DNA from: Strongylocentrotus droebachiensis
Lineage: Eukaryota > Echinodermata > Echinoidea > Camarodonta > Strongylocentrotidae
Assembly: GCA_035222895.1 (NCBI GenBank)
Contig: JAVYIG010000903.1
Coordinates: forward strand, 248,001 to 312,000
DNA length: 64,000 nt
Direction of reading: 5' to 3'
Numbering within the stretch: position 1 is the first letter of the stretch; each line of letters opens with the position of its first letter. The notes under the pieces were generated by a model. It ran no database searches, had not been told where the DNA came from, and worked only from the letters and a program-made list of their open reading frames with translations. Made by a program: the position numbers and the translations under genes. Below, piece by piece: positions 51,401-63,741 of the stretch.

Positions 51401-54400
51401 AGTTCACCCCTTCATATTAAATAACACATAAAAACTTGTAATAGAAATAAAGCTAATATTTAGTTAGCCCAGGGAGATAAACTCACATCTCCCTGATTAG
51501 TATGTGCATCGAAACGTTTAAAACTCACGAACATTGTAGGAATAATCTAATGTGATTGATTGCAGGAAACATTCCATGTAGCCTTGAGCCTTGTAATGGC
51601 TCTTATCTTGACAAGATCTTTGAAATTCATTCAAGGAAAACTAAAGTTCCTGATTCTTGAGCAAAGTTGCTCATACATGTAGCAAAGAAGCTGGGCATCA
51701 CCAGTGGCCCAGTCAAAGCTAAGCTTGTTGTGTGAGAGTTTTCTTTTATCTACATCTTTCCTTTTTTGAAAGAAAGGGCCTATACATATTAAATGAACCA
51801 TTTGCAATATTCTCCTCTATGTAGCTCAATCAAGCCCTGTGTTAATTTTACATTAAAAACAAAAACAAATATTCAAATGTATGGCACTATGCCACATTCA
51901 ATGTAATATTGTATGAAAAGTGACACATTGTGGAGGAAACTTCACCCCATCTTTTTGTAGGTCAGATTAGGACGTGAAAAAACCTCTTAAACATGTGTTT
52001 AGTCATTGAAAATAGTCGAATTTGAGTGATTTTATTACTGCATTTCAACAGCCTCTTTTATGTGAAATAAGATGCTCCACAGCTAGGGGGTTGTGGAATC
52101 CTGTTGTATGATGTGTTTAGTAGGCCCATATTTTGATAATTGTTTTGAAAAAAGAAAAAAATGCTTTCAAAACAGACCGATGATCTTCTGAGACCCCCTG
52201 GATTGTAAAGTATATATGTTGAAATATGTGTATATAATGTTTTCCCGACAGACCATACAATGGAAACAGTCGGTACTCTAAAGCAGACAAATATTCAAAA
52301 TTATATTCACTTCCGTATCACTGATACAGTTAATTGAACAAAGAAACAATGAGAAAAGCAATCTGAACATTTTTTGACAAAAATATAATTATTTCAATTA
52401 TTTGCACCCGTTTCAACTTTTCAAAGAGTGCATGTTTATTATTAATGAGTGACTTTTTGATTAAACGCTATTGGCAACCATTCAACTTTTAATACCTTCT
52501 TGGAAGACTCAAGTATATTTCATTTGAAACGGAAATTTGATGTCCCTGCCCTCTCTTCCTCTAGCCCTGGAAGTTCAGATTTAAACAAAACATCTGCATA
52601 GTCTCATACAGAATTAATAATCAAGGCAATACATTTCTTTTCATTAGCACTTGTCAATCATTATGCTGATTATAAAAGTGAAAATAGACAAATATAATAA
52701 CTTTTTGTAGGCTTATTGTTAGTTAATGATAACAGTCAATTAATAACTAGTTGAGATAAGTAAATTCTTTTCAAGAATTGTGTTATTATCTTGTAAGGTG
52801 TTTTAAGATGAAACTTAATTTATTCTTTTTGGGTGGATTGATATCATACTTTCCAGGAATGCTGCGATTGCTGTGAGCTTGGTATCAATGCATTTCATGA
52901 TGGTATCGAGTGTGAATCCATGAGAACAGGCACATCTTGTGACCGTGCCTTCGCCTACTGCTGTAAGGCGGCTGCCTCTAGTTTTGATGGTAAGATAGTG
53001 ATTAATGACCCTTTCCAATCAAGAAAAAGTACTGTTAAGATGGGAAAATAGTTGGTGGCTTGTGTGTCCGGACACTTCAGAAACATAAACATTGACTATA
53101 TCACCCATTAAATAATTTCGGAATAGACCATGCATCGATCTAGTTCCAGTCAGCTAGTGTCCAAATTTTATTTCTATGCCCGAGCTCTAGCACCTTCTTA
53201 TTAGTTTCATGAAACGGATTTTCACTTATATAACAGATTGCCATAGTCGTAATTAGATTTGTTATAGATATAGATATCAAATTTTTTATAGTCAGTCCTA
53301 TGGTTTATGAAACGGGCCCAGTTGCATGTCGGTATTTCCACAGTAAAACGTCTTTTGATTAACTTACTCTTTTCACATTGATGTATATTTCATGTATTGT
53401 AATTTGTTAGTTTATTTTTTTAAATATTTTTTTAAATATTTTTTTATCATTGTTTTTTCTTTGTCTAGAGCGTAGAGATTTCGGTGGTAAGCGCTTTATA
53501 AGCACCGTATTTTTTATTATTATTATTACCTTTGAAGCACTATTCATCATACAGACTGCACTAAAACACCATTTACCAGTCACTACCATTTACCATTAAG
53601 TAATTACCATTGAAATACCATTTAAAATTTAGTCACTATCATTGAAGTTCATGTACCAATTATCATTTCATCACTATACCATTGAAATACTATTTACCAA
53701 AGACATGTACCACTGTAACACCACTGTAATACCGATTTAGTCAGTATAACATACCATAAATTCAAACTCAAAATCAAATTCAATTTATTTCCACTTTAAA
53801 AAACATTTACAAATCAATAATGTATAAAGATATTAGTGGCAGGGTCATAAAAAGCACTAAATTGGCTCGTTGAAAGTGACCCCTTAATAAATAACAAGAA
53901 TATACATAACATATTATACATCGTAAGAAAAATATCAAAAAATTATTACAGAAAAATTAACAAAAACATAACAAAAACATCAACATTTAAATTTATAAAA
54001 AAATAAGGAAGAACAGATAGGAAACATCAAAAAAATATTATCATTTATGAGTTCAACAGGTGTTGTTTGACTGATCGTTTTAACTTTTTAACTATTTTTT
54101 AGATGAGTTGGGAGGTTATTCCAAATAATTGGACCATTGCCTTGTGTAAAAAAAAAAATTAAAAAAAAAAAATGATTTCTGAGTAGTCGATATGCGGTTT
54201 AGAGGGAGGTGGATATTTTGAGCATTTTTAGTATTGTAATTATGAATGGAACAATTCAAAGTAAAATAATCATCATACATCTTAGGAACAAGTTTATTAG
54301 ACAGCTGAAACATGACAATTGTAGTATTTAAGGTTAATAAATCATGGATAGGTTGGATTTGCATTTTTGTAAATAATGGTAGAGTGTGAGATAAATAAAA

Positions 54401-57400
54401 AAGAGTGTGTAATAAGGCGAATCCCACGTTTCTGTAATTAATAAATTCGTTCAATATTTCTTTTAGAAGTGAAACCCCAAACAATATTACAATAATTAAA
54501 ATGGGAAGAAACAAGGGCATAATATCACATTTTCAAAACAGTCTGAGGTAAGAAATTCAATCTGAATAAAACACCATTATTTTTAGATAAATTGTTACAA
54601 AGATGATTTATATGGTGGTTCCAAGATAGTTTTTCATGTACAATTACTCCTAAAAATGTTGTACTTGACACCCGAGTTATCTTTTTATTTGAATAGAACA
54701 AATTTAAATCCATTGGAATTTTGGTTTTAGTTCCAAACATAATATTAATTAGTTTTATTAGTATTTAATATTAACTCATTGGATTTCATCCACATACCTA
54801 CTTAAATTTATTAATTGAGTATTTACGAAATGAAATAATGTTGTAGGATCACGACCTTTACAAAATACACTGGTTACCTGGTTACATGGTTACCTGGTTG
54901 CCGCCGTCAGTTGCTGGCGATTGGCGACCACATCTGCACATCTTCTTGTTGTCTTTCTCCATTTGTTTCTATCCTGTGCTAGTCTTTTGGCTTCTGATAC
55001 ACTGGTATTGTCTGCAAATCAAATATAATGCAAATTATGGGTTGAACATTGCATGTCATTAATATAAATCTAAAACAAAAGGGGGCTGAGAAGAGATCCT
55101 TAGGAATTCCACAACCTATTGTTTTAACTTGGGGTTCAGCTTCATTAATAATTGTTAATTGTTTACGATCAGATAAATAACTTGATAAAAATTGTAAAGG
55201 TGTGCCCCTTATACCGTAATATTTCAATTTTTGTAATGAAATAAAATGATTTATAAGCTGCTTTAATTAACAATTACATGCTGTTCAACTCTTCATGTAA
55301 GCAAATGTATAATAATATACACCACAGAGTTATATGAGTGGGAACACAGGCACAAAACAGCAGTTACTCACGGTAAAGAGACACATATCAGATCCAAAAT
55401 TACTCCAAATTGAAGAAAAAACTAAAGATCCATCATTGTTCCTGAGGACTAGGGTATTATTCCTTGCAGTTTGTCAGCTTTGAAACGTTGATCATGAAGA
55501 AAAATTCGTGGGAAATAAAGCGAAATCACAGAGCAAATTGTAGTTCAAAGTATAAGGGACACCTAGTTTTCTCAAAGTCACTACCAGTGAAACACCATTC
55601 ACCATACAGACTCTACCATTGAAACACCATTTTACCATTAGACGCCACCATTGAAACACCATTCATCATACAATTCCACTATTGCGAAACACCATTCAGC
55701 ATACAGACTCTACCATTGAAACACCATTCACCATCATACACCACCATTTAAACACCATTCATCATACAATTCCACCATTGAAACACCATTCACCATACAG
55801 ACTCTACCATTGAAACACCATTCACTATCATACACCACCATTGAAACACCATTCACCATACAGAATCCACCATTGGCACACCATTGAAATACCATTTACC
55901 ATTGACGCTACCATTCAAACACCATTCATTTACCATTAGGTTTTTTGTAAGGGTCATATAGGGTTAATTTAGAATGGTCAAGTGTTTTGAATATATTTGT
56001 GATGGAATATATGTCAATCTAGTAACCTTTGGGGACCTAGCACTGTTGTTTCTCTTGATTCACTTGTTCATATTAATTTCATATTCATATTTATTTCATT
56101 TCCAACAGAAAGGTAAACAAAGATATTACTTTTTTTTGTTCATACATAATTCATTTTTTTAGGAAACTATACAAATAAACTTTGCACATAATAAAATTAT
56201 TACAAGAAATTCTTAATTTCTGAGGAAATGGGGTGGGGGGGATCCACTAAAAAGCAGTGCTTGTAGTTTGTGGATCCCATAGAAAAAAAAAATATAATTT
56301 TTTTCAAATTTTGCCTACAAAGACTTAAAAAACACAAGACAATATTACAAAACAACATACAATGTACAACCACAAAACGAACAAGGAGAAGTAAAACAGA
56401 TAAGAAGGAAAAGGGAAAATGGGGAAGAAGAAGAAGCAGAACAAATCATGACCGAAAAATAGGTAGTTATAATGTTAATTTTGGGAAGGTAAGATCATAA
56501 GACCAAGAAGTTACCAGCAAGCTGGTAACTTCTTGAAAAGACCAAATAATTATTAAATTAATCGAGCAGATGATGAAGACCTAAATGAAAAATTAAGATG
56601 ATTACCAACTGTTATCAGATTATTCTTGTATATTACTTGTAATACAGCTTATACAATGTAGCTACTTTGAAAACAGCTAGCGTGCACTTTGTTATTACCG
56701 TCCTATTACCATCCTATTTAGTTTGGCTCCTAAAAGTACACTTGGTTGATAATTCTAATCACAGTTTATAACCCTTTTCTGTCTAAAAACTGGTGATAAA
56801 GCCAGGTACAAACAATAGAGTTGAGTTTGCACTAGTTTAGTACTTACTGATATGCCTATCATGAAATCACTGTGAAGTTTCCTTCTGTTTATCCCTATGC
56901 AGAAAATGAATGTTCCCTGCAAACGAGCCACAGATTGTGTACAGAACGATGCGTTAATCTGATTGACAACTATGTTTGTGAGTGTCATCCGGGCAATCAT
57001 TTACTGGAGGACAACATTACCTGTGTAGCTGGTAAGATAATAAAGTTCTAACACAGGTCATTGTTTAGTGCAAATACACTCTTTGAAGGTATACTTTAAA
57101 GGTACTGCTTAACATTCCCAGGTGAAAAACGTATATTAGTTTTAAGCTTAATTACTTTAATTGTGTTGACTCTATTTCTGAATGCCTTTATTGTGAAAAG
57201 TTGTCAGCATGACATATCATGATGATTATGACTTATGAAGTAGAAGAAAGACCAGTGCCTTTTATGGATTTACAAGATATATTTGTTAGAATACATGAAC
57301 ATAATCTGTCATCTACATGTTTCATTTTCTGAAGAGATTCTTCACTTGGTGTTATTTCTCTTAGTGATTTTGCATTTTATAACACATCAGTTTGTTGTTT

Positions 57401-60400
57401 TCATCATATCTGTCAAACTGTTTAGTAGTGTCTTTAAAACTCTAGGGTGGTTTGTGTATGCTACTGCTACTATAATCATAGTTTCCATCTTTCCACTGAA
57501 ATATTTTTGTGATTATATGTGAACCTCTAGATTCTAAAGTTGATCATTTTCCAAGTTGCCAGATTTGCCTTTTTTCACAATCTGCAGCAAGTGTTACAGA
57601 TTCCCCATCAATTTGATTTCAAAGCAGAATGGGGATGGAACTTTATCTCAAGTGACATTCATTATGGTCTTAATTTGATAAAGACAATTATTTTGCCTGT
57701 TCAGACTTCAGAGCCACAAGGGTGGTAACTTTGTGTTATGGTAGATGAGTTAACGCTCTTCTGGCTCCAAACAGATGATTTATGAAGTCCCACCCTGACA
57801 TTAAGTTGGTTATAGGCTAATAGAAGCAGAAAAATGAGAGGTCAGAGAAAATTGGGGCAAAATCTATTATTGATAAGATAGTTATAACTTTTTGAAGTTG
57901 CAACCAATCAAATTTCAAATTTCAAATTTCTTACAAGCTTTCCTCCCATTTGCTCTGCATCTAAAACTAATTTCAGATATTTCTATTTTTCCTAAAAAAA
58001 AATGTTCATTCATACATGCACCCTAAATATAATTATTGCAAAGATTTTTCTCTACAACCCTTGTATGCATGTAAAAACACTATTCTGTCACTAACTAAGA
58101 AAATGAAAGTTTATTAAATATCTTTACAGAGCAAATTAGAGAGGATCACCCAAGGTCAACATAGTGTTGCTAATTTGTGTTTCACTGATGACAACTTAAA
58201 AAATTCATATCTTTCCTACTTTTAATAAGATATTGCTCAAACTCTCACTAATCTGTTTCTCTCATTTTTCTGCTTTTATTAATACCAGTTATTTATCAGG
58301 GTGGGCTTCCCCTTTAACACACTTGGCTAACAAACTTTCATACATTATTGACGCAAAATGCCTGTTTACTTGCAGATGGTGATACAAGACCCCCTCCTAG
58401 ATACTTGGCATGCAGTCAGGCACCTTGCCAGCATGAATGTCGTCAAGTTGGCAGAGAGTATGAGTGCTACTGCCGTACAGGATATGAGCTCCTGTCAGAT
58501 GGGTATACTTGTGAAGGCAAGCTTTTTTTAAATAAGATCATTGATTATGGATGCTGCAATTGTTTCATTTTGTCAGTTTAATGCCTAGATATGTTCATTC
58601 ATCTTGCCTCTTCACAAAAGACTTTACATTTCAGATTTACTAATTGATAATTTGTGTAAATACAACTGGTTATGTCAAGAAAGCCATTAGAAATGGTTGA
58701 AAGATTCGCTCCTGTGTTTGTTTTCATTGTTATCTTATAAAGTTGTTAGTTGTATCAGTTGATTGTTGATAAACTTTATTGGGACTCCAGATCGGACAAA
58801 CAGGCTAGTAGGGGTAATAACAGATAGGGAATAGATTTAAAGGGTGTGTTTGGTAAAGAAACAGGTACATGTAGTCTGATTAGCTAGGAGAACAACATAC
58901 CCAATGAACATGATTATTTTAATATCTGTGCTTGCAAACAGATAAAAAGAGTGTCCTATGATGTTGTTTTCACTCATTAGAATTTTCCTGTCAAACAAAG
59001 TTTATTTAACCTATGACTTATATATTGCAGATGTTGATGAATGTGCTGTGACTGATTCCTTAGCATGCAATTACGCAGAGAGATGTCTCAACACCATTGG
59101 TTCCTTTAACTGCATTAGTGATGTGGTGTGCCGAAGTGGACTAAAATACGACCCTGTAAATCAGTATTGTGTTGGTAAGTCAAGAGACTGAATATATACT
59201 CCTAGTGATGGAGATTATCTTGTTCTTTTCTTGCCCTAAGGCATTGAAAGCTTAAAGGGATTACTTCATATCAGATACCTATTTACCTCAACCTGGAATG
59301 AGAGTGGGAAATGTAGATTAATGCCTTCTTAAACCACATTAGTGCCAAGCTGTGATTTGAACCACTGACCATTTGATCCACAGTTTGGCAGCATGTCGAC
59401 TAGACCAAGACATCTGTTCATTGGTATTCAGCAGACAAGCTATCCCACCGCTGCCACCAGATTAAAGAATTATTAAATTCTCACAAATTAATTAAATATT
59501 CTTCAAATTAATAGTGCTTTTTCTAGAGGAAGTATGTATGGATAAACTTCTGTGAGTGTGAGGGGCATCTTGTCAGTATCAAATATTTATGCTAGACTGA
59601 TAGTGTTGAGGAGAATCGCAAATAAGATGAGATTGCAAACATGGTGTTCCAGACATTATAATGGGATTTGGGGCCCCATCTAGTATTGGGTAATGTGACT
59701 GATCTGAATTGATCGCAAACCAACTTGGGCTTGGTATCAATGACAACTGCTAACACACAAATTTGATTATTGTAATACTAAAATTGATTAGGGGACTGTC
59801 AAGTCAATATCGGCTCCATGTGAGATGAAGCCTTGGTTTGTATCTCTGCACTATAGATCATATGAAATCATGTAATCTCCTGTTACAGATATTGATGAGT
59901 GTGCTGAGAGGACGGACACCTGTGATGAACGAAGCATTTGTGAAAACAGGTACGCCAGCTATACCTGTCAACATGCCAGCTGCCCTACAGGTTACTTCTA
60001 TGACAGGACTGTATCACAGTGCAATGGTGAGGATAAGCTCTTGTTCTCTCAATAAAATTGGCATTTCTCCTGACAGGTTGTTCAAGGATTTCAGTTAAAA
60101 TTTAACAGGTTTCCTGCAGGAACTGGGTGGTTCCTACTATCATCATCATCAGAACATTCAGATAAACAGAAGTGTCATGTCTTCAAAGGGTCATACAGAC
60201 AGAAAGCATCTCTGTAGTATTCTTCCAAATAAATTATCTACTCGGTATTCAGTGCTCATATCATAGATTCTGTGCTCATATCATAGATTCCATCAGTGAA
60301 ATCTCCTTCCTAGTATAATAACTACTTGTAACCAAAGAAGTTTCCTTTTTTTATATCGGGGCTCAAAAGCGTAAGATTACAAAAAAGAAATATACATTGG

Positions 60401-63400
60401 TTTCATGAGGGTTTGTAACAGTGATCGTTGTAGTAAGGTTCTGCTGTATGTTTAACCTTCTCAAATTCACTTTATTGTTAAGTATTTAAATTGATGATGA
60501 GTTAAACAATTAATTGATTTCATGTTTATATTTCCCAAAAGATATTGATGAATGTGCTAGAGGCACTCATGAATGCCTAGATGGAGCTCGGTGTGATAAT
60601 CTTCCAGGAAGCTTTCATTGTACCAGGATTGTACCCTGTGGCACGGGATACACTATCAATGGAGTCACACAGCAGTGTGTAGGTAAGAATCGAAAGGAAA
60701 GTACTGAAATGAATATGGGTAGAATCTGTTGATACAAGGGATTGAAATAAATACTGATTTATGTCATTATATTCTTTAAAGGAAATAAGTTTTAACAATA
60801 ATCCAAGTGAATAGCAAATTTTCAATCGATAAAGTAGGTGCTAGTGGGTTAAAAAGTATTAATGGAGTAATTATCTCCTATTCTTTTGTTTCATGTCTTG
60901 TTGCTCAGTGTCAATTACATCCATTTCTCATTCATGTCTGGGCAGTTCCATGCAAAGTGTCCTGTATCACATATATATAATTTATACATATATTTCATTT
61001 ATGATTGAAAAATTTCTGTATATGCGTACAAGTAATACCAGAAGAAACATTGTTCGGTTGAAATTTCAAGAGATTCTTTATTTTTTGTTAAATATGTTTT
61101 TTAAAATGTTAATGTCCTACTGGACACATTTATTTTAATCACCTATCTAGATCTTCTTCTTCCTACTTCCCTCTCAGCTATATCAGTTTATCATCCTAAT
61201 TTTATTCTTGTCACTTCTTATTATTTGAAAAAATCATGTTCCATTTTGTATTTCTCCTGATTCTCCCACTCACCTTTATCCCCTAACATAGATATCGATG
61301 AATGCAGTCAGCAGAGCCACGACTGTGAGATAAATGAGCTCTGTATAAATATCAGGGGAAGCTACGACTGTCAGTCTTGTCCTCGTGGTTTCAAGACCAA
61401 TGGCAATGTGAACAGGTGTACACAGGGTATAGTAATACAAAAGTTGTTTAATAGGCTCGTTCACATTTGTCACTTTGTTATGTTTACTAAATGAATGGCA
61501 AGTGCAGATCAAATTGATGATAATACATGTCAAATTACTTAAAATTATCTATTTTAATAAATAATAGGTAATATGTTAGTTGGTATATTTCTACTTGTTT
61601 AAAAAAAAAGTAAAATAGCATTCATCAGTTTATTCTTGCAAAATTACAGAACTTTATATGACCTACCTTCATTTGCTACCATACAGGATTGGACTGAGTG
61701 CTTCCTTTAGGACTAAGAGTTTGCTTAAGCTAGGTTACTTGCTTGATATTTCTTTACTTCTTTTTCCCCCCAGATATTAATGAATGCCAGGAAGGTACAT
61801 TTGACTGCAGGGAAGGTACAAGGTGCGAAAATAATGTGGGAAGCTACACCTGTATTTCTATCTGCATGCCTGGTTTCGAATATAACAGAATTCTGCGTGC
61901 CTGTATGGGTGAGTTGTTTGTTATCATCTGAAAGTCATGAAAGTATTGTGTGGTATGCTTTCCTTATCTTCAACAAATGTTAGCTTGTATACAGCACAAC
62001 ATTTCATGCAAGACCACAGATCATGTACTCATATTTATAATTTGAACTATCTGCTTATTGTTACTCTTCAAATAATAGATATCAACCCATTTTAATTGTA
62101 ATATTGCATCCTTTTAAGGGACTAGTAGACCCATCTGTTTTTTGTCATTTTTATATTTTTCATTCATATTTTACTAAGTTATGCTTTTGGGGGTCAGTTA
62201 TATCCTTATTTATGTTGTAGTTCAAATTGATGAAGACAATAAATGTTTTATCATATTTTTAACCATTTTATGCTCGTTTAAAGCTCTGTTTGAGTCAGTA
62301 AAAACTTGTTCTCATTTTACATTTTACTCATTAACTTCTGATCTCTTATTCATTTCCTTTAAAAAATTAGATGTGGATGAATGTCGCAGAGGACTTGCCA
62401 ATTGCGCAACTTATGAGATCTGTCAGAACACGAATGGAAGCTTCAGTTGTGGTTGCAGACAAGGATTCAGACAAAACAACTATGGGCAATGTGTCGGTAT
62501 GTATGAACTATATTAGATGTTCACCAAATGTGATATACCGGCAGAAATGTTAAAGCCCTCTAAAATTAGTGTAAGTTGATGAAACTTTTAAAAGATGTTT
62601 TCAGACATAATTTGGATAGACCTGCATTTTCAATTGTTATAGAGCTCTTTATGAATTACTGTAATGTGACGAAACCATCCATAAATTTATTAAAAAGACC
62701 ACTATGATACTTTGGTTTGTAGTGCCCATAAATATTAACATGATTATTAATATTAGAACATTATTAATATTGATGAGGCTAGCCTGAGTATACGACTATT
62801 ATTATTATTAGTAATATAGTATTATTATTATCATTAGCACTAGCAGTGGTAGTAGTAGTAGTAGTAGTAGTATTTGGTACACCCTACTATTACTCTGCTA
62901 TTATACAAATATTGACTGCTCATGAGGATGATGGTGGGAACTATCACTCCCAAGGTGGTGTTCACACCGGCCCTTCTATCATCCCCGAGGCGAAGCCGAG
63001 GGGGTGATAGAAGGGCCGGTGTGAACACCACCGAGGGAGTGGTAGTTCCCACTCATCCGATTACAGAGCAGTCCATATTTGTTTTATATACCTCATCCTT
63101 TTTATTGATTCATGATTAGGTCTATAGATCTAGCTCTAAAAAACAGGAAACGATCGAAATCAAGAGGAATTTACTCACCAGAATAAGAAAAATCCAACAT
63201 CAAGTCAAAATTAAAGGCAAGAGTATTGATCCTACGCGCTGCGCGTAACCGTGTGCGCGATTGCGGTAGCCTAGCAACTCAAACAATTTGTGTGCGCAAC
63301 TAGGTCGCGGGAGGGGTTAGGGGTCCTATCCCAGGGTTTGATAGTAGCTATCAAACCCTCTGACGTAATGATACTTGATAGATCGAAATGCTCCTTGACA

Positions 63401-63741
63401 TGTGATATAGTTTTGACCAATCAGTGAATGACAATCTATGTATGAGGTATATAATAACATATATGAGCATACTCACACACACACACCCACACCCGCACAC
63501 ACACGCAACATAGTAGTTTATGTCTTTAATTGAAAATCTTGTTATCAATGAGGTCTGGCCAGCCCTGTACTTCTACAATTTACCCCTCAAAATGCTTTGT
63601 TTCTAGATATTGATGAGTGTCGAGAAGGACTGAGTGAGTGTAAGCCTAACCAAAGATGTTACAACCTTCAGGGACAGTACCAGTGCCGCAACATGTGCAG
63701 AAATGGTTTCAGGTTCAACAACTTTAACAGCGCCTGTGAAG
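48410..63741 (+). CDS. FBLN1: Fibulin-1-like extracellular matrix protein, N-terminal part, partial
   Basis: Coding exons: 48410-48464, 50942-51192, 52857-52989, 56903-57031, 58376-58516, 59031-59174, 59889-60026, 60542-60682, 61292-61426, 61774-61908, 62371-62496, 63607-63741; 554 residues, continuing off the right edge. Exon 1 is a signal peptide (MKVYISLITLLVCFSFCH). Exons 2-3 carry Cys-pair modules (DCCERG, KSCCAN, ECCDCCELG, AYCCKAA) matching the three anaphylatoxin-like modules of fibulin-1. Exons 4-12 each encode one EGF module. Exon 5 (PCQHECRQVG, GYELLSDGYTCE) matches the first EGF of vertebrate fibulin-1. Exons 6-12 start D-(V/I)-(D/N)-E-C, the calcium-binding type. Nearly all exons after exon 2 are phase 1-1 and could be shuffled or skipped without frame loss. 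The C-terminal fibulin domain lies outside the window. Fibulins are secreted and bind fibronectin, laminin and elastic fibres; the role here is inferred from family. Confidence 0.88.
50623..50895. mobile_element. Foldback element with 129/131-bp arms before fibulin exon 2
   Basis: 50623-50751 pairs with 50765-50895 around 13 nt. Matching segments include ACATCCCTTCACTGCTATTA facing TAATAGCAGTGCAGGGATGT, GTAGAACAGGTG facing CACCTGTTCTAC, and CACTATGAAC facing GTTCATAGTG at the outer ends. It ends 46 bp before exon 2 and occupies where the branch point and distal pyrimidine tract would be. Confidence 0.85.
50942..52989 (+). CDS. FBLN1: Fibulin exons 2-3: three anaphylatoxin-like modules
   Basis: Exon 2 (50942-51192) encodes residues 19-102, with Cys pairs at PDCCERG and KSCCAN and single cysteines between, giving about two modules. 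Exon 3 (52857-52989) has ECCDCCELGINAF, then GIECESM and DRAFAYCCKAA, equivalent to the RCCHCCLLG...ACC third module of human fibulin-1. These modules precede the EGF array and are diagnostic for fibulin-1/-2 over fibulin-3 to -5. Confidence 0.85.
53455..53530 (+). mobile_element. SINE 3'-tail fragment
   Basis: GGTAAGCGCTTTATAAGCACC and (TTA)n match the tail layout of the SINE at 18031-18399 (AAGCGCTATATAAG, TTATTATT). The tRNA-like head is absent. Confidence 0.45.
53535..55940. repeat. ACCATTGAAACACCATT minisatellite split by a LINE
   Basis: Irregular repeats of ACCATTGAAACACCATT and CACCATACAGACTC occupy 53535-53760 and resume at 55580-55940, in fibulin intron 3. The interval is filled by the LINE fragment at 53765-55265 and about 300 bp of other DNA. 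Confidence 0.75.
53765..55265 (-). mobile_element. 5'-truncated, decayed non-LTR LINE (Jockey/CR1-like) 3' half
   Basis: On the minus strand, 55240-54980 gives KLKYYGIRGTPLQFLSSYLS, then QVKTIGCGIPK and IYINDMQCSTHN, the central part of a LINE reverse transcriptase. The catalytic box survives as FAD-N after a frame shift at about 55015. 54740-54525 gives MFGTKTKI, then TTFLGVIVHEKLSWNHHINH, the conserved (F/Y)LGV...W..HI segment. 54520-54180 continues NIVWGFTSK-like sequence. About 125 bp of unrelated DNA (54876-55000) interrupts it. The 3' end near 53765 has a CAAATTCAATTT-type tail. Several stops and shifts show that it is dead. Confidence 0.75.
56903..57031 (+). CDS. FBLN1: Fibulin exon 4: additional EGF module
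   Basis: It encodes ENECSLQTSHRLCTERCVNL, then YVCECHPGNHLLEDNITCVA, a six-cysteine EGF with a possible N-glycosylation site (NIT). It precedes the module that aligns with EGF-1 of vertebrate fibulin-1, so it seems to be extra relative to that protein. Confidence 0.8.
58376..58516 (+). CDS. FBLN1: Fibulin exon 5, with a GC splice donor
   Basis: The exon must end in phase 1 after ACT TGT GAA G to join G+AT (Asp) of exon 6. The next bases are GCAAGC, not GT. GCAAG is the usual form of a GC-AG donor. No in-frame GT donor is available nearby; read-through would add LFLNKIIDYG before a stop. Confidence 0.8.
59228..59421 (-). mobile_element. Diverged tRNA-derived SINE in fibulin intron 6
   Basis: On the minus strand it reads GATGTCTTGGTCTAGTCGAC, then GTGGTTCAAATCACAGC (B-box-like), GGCACTAATGTGG and GGCATTAATCTACATTTCCC. 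These match the order and wording of the SINE at 18031-18399 with many substitutions, so it is an older copy of the same family. Confidence 0.65.
62788..62876. repeat. ATT and AGT trinucleotide microsatellites
   Basis: (ATT)n runs at about 62797-62835 and (AGT)n at about 62850-62871 in fibulin intron 11. Confidence 0.85.
62897..63095. mobile_element. Hairpin element (about 200 bp) in fibulin intron 11
   Basis: GTGGTGTTCACACCGGCCCT and TCTATCATCCCC on the left pair with GGGGTGATAGAAGGGCCGGT and GTGAACACCAC on the right, around GGCGAAGCC. Looser pairing continues outwards (GAGCAGTCAATATTTGTATA on the opposite strand facing GAGCAGTCCATATTTGTTTT). It is noncoding. Confidence 0.75.
63333..63505. 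repeat. 12-bp perfect stem-loop and CA microsatellite
   Basis: AGGGTTTGATAG at 63333-63344 is followed by TAG and its exact inverse CTATCAAACCCT (63348-63359). A (CA)n-type run with CCC interruptions lies at about 63473-63505. CpG-rich DNA with GCGCTGCGCGTAAC lies just left (63235-63310). All are within fibulin intron 11. Confidence 0.75.
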
